64,000 nt of DNA. Origin: Cohnella rhizosphaerae (GTDB taxonomy: Bacteria > Bacillota > Bacilli > Paenibacillales > Paenibacillaceae). This document shows positions 57,002 to 64,000 of this stretch, in pieces (position 1 is the first letter of the stretch; every line of letters starts with the position of its first letter). The notes under the pieces were generated by a model. That model had not been told where the DNA came from and did no database searches. It saw only the letters and a list, made by a program, of their open reading frames with translations. The stretch spans positions 806,001 through 870,000 of the forward strand of contig NZ_JAPDIA010000009.1 of the NCBI RefSeq assembly GCF_029525575.1, written 5' to 3'. The position numbers were made by a program, and so were the translations under genes.

Positions 57002-60000
57002 ATGCATCGGCGGAAGGGACTTAATCGGTTGGGCAACTACTGGATCAAGCTGCTGGCAGGCTTCGTGCTTATTACCGCGCTGCCGGTCTATTGGCTGGCG
57101 GTCGAACTGCGCGCGACCGAATCGTCCCACGTTCCGGCCGCGAGTCGCGGCATATTGGATTTGCGGGAATGGCGATTCGATGCGGACGGCGCGGTCAGGC
57201 TGAACGGTCAGTGGGATATGTACGTCGGCAAGGTGCTCGGCGCATCCGAGCTTGCCGCATCAAGCGATTCGCTTCGTCCGATTGCGGCGACGGTTCCCGG
57301 CGTCTGGAACGGCTCGCCCGGTCTGGAATCCGGACGCGGCGCGGCGACCTACCGTCTTCGGCTGCTTCTGCCGCCGGACGCGCGCGGCACGTTCGGCATT
57401 CGCATGATGAACATCCGAACGGCGAGCCGCATTTTCGTCAACGGCGAGCAGATCGGCGTCAGCGGTCTCCCGGGAGAGACGCGGTCCGCCACGCATCCCG
57501 GCAACGTTCCGTTCGCCGGCTATTTTACGTTGACGGCATCCGCGGCGGATATCGTCGTTCAGGTCGCTAACTTCAGCTACGCGTCGGGCGGGATCGTATT
57601 GCCGATTTGGTTCGGGCGGCAGGAGGCGATCCAGTCCGATCGGGAGACCGGACTGTTCGAATACTGGCTGACTGCCGGCGGTTTTTTTGGTGCCCGCGCT
57701 GTTTTTTCTGCTGTTCTTCCGCCTTCGTCGCCGCGAAGCGCCTTTGCTGCATATCGGCGCCTTTTGCCTGTTCAGTCTCGTTTACGTGCTGACGCACGGC
57801 GAGAAGCATGCGCTTGCCCTTCTTCCCCGAATTTCGTACGACGACGTGCTTCGCGCCCAATTGATCTCCTCGAATTTCATTTACTATTTTCTGGCCCGAT
57901 ATGTCGTCCTGTTATACCCGAAGTACGGCGTTCGCCTGCTTGACCGCGCGATGGCGGCGACCGTCGTCGCCTTGACCGCGATCGGCATTTGCGTCAGTCC
58001 CTATTATTTTTCCAAAGGCGAGCCCTTGCTGCTGAGCTTTTCCTTGATCACGATGGGTTACATCTTGTATGTGCTAGTCCGCGCAATCGGCGCACGGGGG
58101 CCGAACACGCTTTCTTTGGCGGTCAGCCTGCAGAGCGTGCTGTTCATGCTCGCCGTTTATTTGCTTCACGGCTTCGGTCGTCTGGAGAGCCAGACGCTGC
58201 TGCCTTATGAGATCGTCGCCTTCGTCGCTTCCCAGGCGCATCTGCTGGTCGGCCGATTTTCCGACTTGCTCCGGCATTCGCAGTCGATGTCCGAACGCCT
58301 CCTTCGGCTGGACGAGATGAAGGACGATTTTATGCTGAACACCGCCTATCAGATCCGCGAGCCGCTGCAGACCATTCGCAATATGGCGGATGCGCGCCGC
58401 ACGCCCGCTGCGGAAGGAGCAAGCGAAGACCTGGGCGAGGAAGGGGCGGACATGGACGTGCGTTTGACGTCGATCGCCCTGATGTCGCGGCGCCTTTCGT
58501 ATCTCGTCGACGACCTGATCGACTACAGCTTGCTGAAAAGCGGCGCCGCGGCGTATAACCGCGATCGCGTATCGTTCGTATCCGTGCTTCGTTCGGTGCT
58601 CGAGACGTTGCCGTCCGGATCGCAAGCCGTTCGATTGACGGTGTCGGCCGGCGGGCCGGCGATCGTCGAGGGCGATGCGAGGCGAATCGCTCAAATCTTT
58701 TATAATTTGATCGATTTCGCTTTGCGGCGATCGTACCATGACGGCGTAAACTTGGATGTCGGAGTGGATGAAGGCCGGATCAATCTGAAGATCGCTGCCG
58801 CCGGTATCGGCTCCTTATGGCGCGAAGAAACGGATATCGATCCGGCGGGCGCCGCAGAAACGGAAGAGACGGCCGATGCGCTTCGTCTGTCGGTTACAAA
58901 GGGGCTGATCGCGCTGGGCGGAGGAAGCTGGCGCCGGGCAAACGCGGCGGACGCGCAATCCGCGCTGATCGTCTCGTGGCCTGCGGCTTGCGGCGAACGT
59001 GCAGCCGGCTCGAGCGCTTCAAGACAAGCCGCCGTCCGGGCGCGATACGGAAGCGTCTTCAGCCGAGCGCTATGCGGCCGCGACGACGGAGCGGGCGGCA
59101 GCAAGCGAAGAAGGCGCAGTTCTGATCGCGTGCGGCGATGCGCTGGGCGCTTCCGTCGCCTCGCATCTGCTGGAGGCGGCGGGCATCCCTATTGCCAGGG
59201 CGAACAGCGGCGCGGGAGCGCTCGCGCTGCTGGAGGGCGGACGCAGCTTCGATCTCGTCGTGTCGGATCTTGCGCTGCCCGACGAATCCGGCTTGGCGCT
59301 CGCGCGCAAGATCCGGGCGCGCTATGAGCTATCCCGTCTGCCGATTCTTATCTTGTCCGAAGGCAGGCTTCCGGAGGATGCGGCTGCGGCCTTTCGCGCG
59401 GGAGCGAACGATATTATGGCAAAGCCGTACGATGCCGAGGAGCTGAAAGCGCGCGTAGGCACGCTGCTCGCGCTGAGGCGATCCGTTCGCGGACTCGTGC
59501 GGACGGAGACGGCCTTTTTGCAGGCGCAGATCAAGCCGCATTTTTTGTTTAACGCTTTAAATACGATTATGACCGTATGCCGGATGGATCCGTCTCAAGC
59601 GGAAGCGCTGCTGCTGGAGCTGAGCCGATATTTGCGCGCCAGCTTCGACTTCGACAATCTGAAGCAGCAGGTGTCCCTGGGCAAGGAGCTCGAGCTGGTT
59701 CGCTCGTATCTCGCGATCGAGCAGGCCCGATTCGGAGATCGGCTGCACGTGGTATATGAGATCGATGCAGGTTTATCTTCCGCGCTACCGCCGCTGACGA
59801 TTCAACCTCTCGTCGAAAACGCAGTTCGTCACGGCGTCATGAAAAAGCCGGAGGGTGGAACCGTCCGGATCTCGGTGAAGCGCGATGGAGACGGCTGCGA
59901 GGTGACGGTCGCGGACGACGGCGTCGGCATCCCCGCCCACGCGCTCGCCACGATCGGGGAGCGCCGCGAGACGGGCGGCGTCGGGCTCGCGAATATCGGG

Positions 60001-60117
60001 CAGCGTTTGAAGCTGCTGTACAGCGCCGATTTGCATGTCGAGAGCTGGCCGGGGGAGGGCTCGCGCGTCGGTTTTCGAATACCGGGAGGCGGTTTGGATG
60101 AGAGCGATACTGATTGA
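57002..60117 (+). CDS. Hybrid sensor histidine kinase (7TM-DISM type) with a degenerate first kinase module, two frameshifts
   Basis: About 1037 aa. N-terminal helix (LLAGFVLITALPVYWLAVEL); extracellular beta-sandwich (YRLRLLLPPDARGTFGIRMM ... FVNGEQIGVSG); seven-helix region; first HisKA reads NTAYQIREPLQTIRN, with Tyr where the phospho-His should be, followed by an HATPase with weak N and G boxes; REC domain (LVVSDLALPDESG, MAKPYD); then a His_kinase domain with true IKPHFLFNALNTI and HATPase VENAVRHGV ... VADDGVGI ... GGVGLANI. Shifts: T7 at 57682-57688 and one near 59000-59100. Start ATG 57002; TTG 57030 has a better GGAAGGG. Overlaps the regulator gene by 20 nt. Confidence 0.82.
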
Positions 60118-61227
60118 CGACGAACGTCCCGCGCTTCTTCAACTGCAGTGGCTGCTGGACAAAGAGCCCGATGTGGAGGTGTGCGGCGCCTATCAGACGG
60201 CTGCGGACGGTCTGGCTCATCTTTCCCGCGAGGCGGTCGATCTTGTCTTTTTTGGACATGGAAATGCCGGGCATGGGGGGGCTTGGAGGCCGCAGCGGCC
60301 ATAGAAGAGCGAAGAGAGGGCACGAAGGTTGTCTTCGTAACCGCCTATTCGTCCTATGCGCTAAGCGCCTTTGAGGTTAACGCGCTCGATTATGTGCTTA
60401 AGCCGATCGATCCCGTCCGATTTGCGAAGGCGATGACACGCGTTCGCGAGACGTTTGCGGCGGTCCCGCGCCTGCAGCGCGGGGATGCCGGCGCCGCCGT
60501 GCAGACATTCGGACAACTCGCGGTTTTGTCGTCCGCTCCGGGCGAGCCTGCGAAGTGGCGCACCCTCAAATCCAAAGAGCTTTTCGCCTACCTGCTCCAA
60601 TATCGCGAACGCTGGCTGACGCGCGATCTGCTGCTTGAAGAATTGTGGCCGTCTTACGAGAACGACAAGGCGCTCGTCCATCTCCATACCGCCGTCTATC
60701 AGGTGCGTCGCGCGCTGAAGGCGCTGGACCCGGGAGCGGCGCTTGAATATTCGCTCGAAAGCTATCGGCTTTCCGGGGAACGGCTGGTCACGGATGCGGA
60801 TCTGTTCGAGCGGGAAGCGGACAAGGCTTTCGCGGGAGAGCGTACGGACGAAGCCTATGAAGCTGCCGTTAAATGCTGGTCGCTCTATCGCGGACACTAT
60901 CTCGATCGCGAGGGCTACGGCTGGGCGAGAGCGCGGACCGAACGATTGCATCAGGCGTATGTGGAGCTTACGGTGCGTCTTGTACGACACGAACTGAAAG
61001 CGGGGAAATCGGGAATGGCATTAAGGCGGGCGCGTCGGTCGGGCGAGCTGTCTCCGTTTTCCGAGCAGCTTGCCTTGGCTGAGCTTGCCTGCTTGCGCGA
61101 ATCGGGAGAACCGGCTGCGATGAAACGAAAGTATGAGACGTTTTGCACGCACCTGGAAAATGAGCTGGGCGCCGCTCCTTCCGACGCGTTCAAAATGAAG
61201 TATGCCGAGCTTGCCGGCTACGCCTGA
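60098..61227 (+). CDS. REC-SARP (BTAD) response regulator, two frameshifts
   Basis: About 376 aa. REC domain: AILIDDERPALLQLQWLL, phospho-acceptor in LVFLDMEMPGMGGLEAA, FVTAYSSYALSAF and YVLKPID. It is followed by a winged-helix/BTAD part (WRTLKSKELFAYLLQYRERWLTRDLLLEELWP ... HTAVYQVRRALKALDP) and TPR-like helices. Corrections: T6 60248-60253 and G7 60275-60281. Partner of the kinase just upstream. Target genes unknown; the adjacent surface-protein gene is a candidate. Confidence 0.85.
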
Positions 61228-61335
61228 AACGCCGAAGCGTTCGTTAAGCGCATGATCAGAATCGGTTCAACGGCATTTGCTATAGTTTAACCTGTCGTGG
61301 ATATTCGACATATTTCTCGGACAGGGGCTGGGTAA

Positions 61336-64000
61336 ATGAGGTTCAAGGTTGGAACGGTTCGGGCGCTGTGCGTGCTGCTCATCGTCGTCCTGATCGCTTC
61401 GGTCGCAGGTGTCGCGCCGCAGAAGGCCGCCGCCGGCGCATCGAATTGGCGCAGTGTGAAGGACGATGCGAGCTGGCTGAGCGTCAGAGATATTGCGACG
61501 TTCGGCGATCGCGTTTTTACGCTTGATTCGGCATCCAAGCAGATTAACGTCCGCGGTCAGACGGATGCGGCTTGGACGAAGTATGCGACGATTGAAGGCG
61601 TCACCAATCCGATCGCCATGGTTTTTCATGGCGACAAGCTATATGTGGTGGATTACGGCAACAACAACGCGAATCCGAAAATCGCAAGCAAGGTCGTGTA
61701 CAGCGCCGACGGCGGCCAAAGCTGGGCGACGCTGACCGCGCCGAACGGCGGCTTCAGCGACGCTTACATGCAGTATCAATTGATGGGCATTTTTTTTTGA
61801 CGCCTCCGACAATCTGTACGTCTATACGGCGGTCAGCATTTTCAAGCGCACGCCCGCTGGCGTATGGTCCCAGATCGATAAAATGGCGGATCAGCAATTC
61901 GGCGACGTCTACCGGATTCAAGATGCGATCGCCGACAACAGCGGAAATTTACTGGCGAGCATCACGAAGGCCAGCTCCTTTAATGTGACCTCACCCTCGC
62001 AAAGCAACATTTATCTTTACAACGCAGCGACACCGGGCTGGGAGAGCAAATGGCAGTCTCCGTTCGTGTCCGCCTCTCTCTTCAGCGATCCCGAAGGCCG
62101 CATTTTCACGGCGCCCGCCTTTAACTTTTTCACGATTCCGACGTCCAAAAACATTTACGGACTCCAATGGAACGCGGGCCAGCTGGAAGGCGCGGTGACG
62201 GCGACGGCGGACGAAGCTTCCTGGTTCGGCTATGGGGCGGCGTCGGACGGCACCTACTTTTTCCTGTCCGACTACTCGAACGGCGCCGTCGTCCGCACCG
62301 ATCACCCCACCTTCGGCACGGGCAAGCCGGCGCCGACGCTGACGGCCGATGCGACGGACAACGATACGGCGCATGCCGTAGAGCTGACCTTCGCGGACGA
62401 CGCGGATTGGCGCGCGGCCATTACCGGCGTCAAGGCCTCCCGCGCCGGCGGAGCCGCGACAGCCGTCGATTATACCGCCGAGGCCGGCAAGCTGAAAATC
62501 AACGGTTTGAGCAAGGCAGGCGACTACCAGCTTACGGTCAATGCGACCGGGTACGTCCCGGCGACCGTCTCGCAGACGATCGCGCTCGTACCGTCCGTCT
62601 GGTACGATCTTGATCCCGAAGGCGCGTTGTATCCGATCACGTCGATCTATGTGGATGACGAGCAAACCGTTTACGCGCTTGCCGGTTCGATGGAGAAGCG
62701 CATCTATTATAGAGGGCTTCAGGATGCGTCCTGGAACAGCGTGCTGCTGCCCTCCGCCACTTTTATGATCCCGATCGGCTTTCAGGTTCGGTTCGGCAAA
62801 TGGTACGTGACGAGCTACGGCCTGGCCGGACTCCAAGTGTACGTTAGCGATAACGAAGGACAGAGCTGGAACGCGCTTCCCGCTCCGCCGACCGACAACA
62901 CGAGTATGGCGCTTTATCCGGCCGCCGTGGCCAAAGACGGCACCGTCTATTTGTACACCAACAAGTTGGTCAGGAAGTTGAACGGCTCGGCCTCGACGTG
63001 GTCGCAGATCGATTCCATTCCCGACACGAATACGACGATCTACTCGATTTCGGGCTTGGCGACTTCCGAAGACGGTTCTCTTTACGCCGCGATCAAGCAA
63101 TATCCGAAAAACGGACCTTTTATTGGCGAGTCGTCTCTGTACAAGTACAACGGCTCGGGCTGGACCAAGATCGTCGCCGGTCCATCGCCGAATCTTGGCT
63201 TGTACGCCGACAGCGATTGGAATATTCACGTATGGCACAATCTTTCCGTCATTGCGCCGCTGCCCGAGTCTTACCTTTACGAATTTGACGGTACGGAAGT
63301 TGTGCGTGCGGCGACGCTTGACACTTACGAGGATGCGATAGCGGGTATCGCCTATCAGGGGGGGCTACTACTATTCGCTGGACAAGACCGCAAAAGTACT
63401 TCGCACAACGAATCCGAATTATCGCAGCGGCAACGCCGCCCCGCAGCTGCAGGCGGATACGGTCGACAACGACGACAAACACGGACTGACGCTGACATTC
63501 GCGGATGATGCGGCATGGCGCGCCGCAGTGACAGGTGTCGTCGTCAAACGCGGGGCTTTGGTCGTCGCGGCATCTTACAATCTTGAAGCAGGCGCGCTGT
63601 CGTTTGCGAACGGTCTGCCCGCAGGCGACTATACGATCGAGGTGACGGCGACCGGCTACGCCAAGACCGTCGTCGCGCAGACAGTCACGCTCGGGGCGCC
63701 GGCCTTGACGGCGGATACGACGGACAATGATACGGCTCATGATATCGTCATCACCTTCGCCGACGATTTGAACTGGCGAACTTCCATCACGGATATCGTT
63801 TATGGCGGCGTTTCTGCACCGTCGAGCGTCTATACGCTGTCCGAAGGGACGCTGACATTTGCCGCGGGCACGCTGCCGGCAGGCTCGCTGAAGCTGACGA
63901 TTCAGGCGGCAGGATATCCGGACGCACAGGTGACGCAAGTGGTCCTGGACGCTTCAAATCCGACGAACCCGACTGATCCGACGAACCCCACGGACCCCAC
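61336..64000 (+). CDS. Large secreted surface protein with Asp-box repeats and Shr/DUF1533-like domains, truncated by window end, two frameshifts
   Basis: Signal peptide about 1-33 (VRALCVLLIVVLIASVAGVAPQKAAA). Propeller-like part with Asp-boxes SADGGQSW and SDNEGQSW. At least three DUF1533/Hid-like domains begin PTLTADATDNDTAHAVELTF, QLQADTVDNDDKHGLTLTF and ALTADTTDNDTAHDIVITF, each with FADD-x-x-WR. A TNPTDPTNP linker starts at the window edge, often leading to SLH or sortase anchors. Shifts: T9 61790-61798 and G7 63358-63364. Start ATG 61336 after CAGGGG. Function unknown, perhaps ligand or heme-protein binding. Confidence 0.75.

Noticed and set aside
1..64000. Phase variation by homopolymer slippage as explanation of the frameshifts
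   Set aside because: Too many unrelated genes are affected, including core t6A genes, and the bias is almost always one extra base. Sequencing error explains this better, though the G9 run at 3472 and G11 at 34344 cannot be judged.
1..64000. tRNA or rRNA genes
   Set aside because: No TTCGA-loop/acceptor pattern or rRNA-like stretch was seen while reading the intergenic regions; a tRNAscan run would settle it.

Overview
The window looks like chromosome of a GC-rich, endospore-forming Firmicute of the Paenibacillaceae (Cohnella/Paenibacillus type). The reasons are strong GGAGG ribosome sites, an SspH spore protein, SLH-anchored surface proteins, a c-di-AMP (ydaO) riboswitch, a sigma-B-like promoter before csbD, the tsaE-tsaB-rimI-tsaD operon, and a large 7TM-type hybrid kinase paired with a REC-SARP regulator. 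The genus is inference.

Layout. 1-3278 (minus): the 5' part of a pectate-lyase-like gene and a membrane-anchored glycosidase. 3485-10360 (plus): a complete paeninodin-type lasso peptide cluster in the order cyclase, precursor, HPr-kinase-like tailoring kinase, PqqD-like RRE, leader peptidase, nucleotidyltransferase-like protein, ABC exporter. The precursor gene (5432-5554) encodes a 19-aa leader and a 21-aa core with Asp9 and a C-terminal Ser. 10734-31377 (plus): a polysaccharide operon of about 20 genes with Wzz, BY-kinase-like protein, GalU, priming transferase, Ugd, Wzy, Wzx, many GT4/GT2 transferases, two acyltransferases, ManC, VanZ-like and PilZ proteins, most joined by 4-nt ATGA overlaps. 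31473-34007: an array of 51-bp tandem repeats and an IS1182-like element. 34378-37377: a Cys-rich mini-protein, a P-loop kinase and an ABC-2 transporter. 37542-43439: an SLH surface protein and cardiolipin synthase. 43466-47567: LigD-type polymerase, a CAP/SCP protein behind a c-di-AMP riboswitch, a second 51-bp array and Ku. 47704-53688: spore and stress genes, a TetR/oxidoreductase pair, small membrane proteins and a MocR-type regulator. 54115-56969: the t6A operon. 57002-61227: hybrid kinase and SARP regulator. 61336-end: a surface protein that runs off the window.

Two cross-cutting observations matter most. First, a palindrome GATAC-N5-GTATC sits in the promoters of the lasso cluster, the polysaccharide operon and the Cys-rich/kinase unit, which suggests one regulator for all three. 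Second, about 35-40 genes or gene junctions are shifted by one base, nearly always at a homopolymer and nearly always by one extra base. Core genes tsaE and tsaD are among them, so these are most likely sequencing errors. I annotate such genes as intact CDSs and give the position of each shift.
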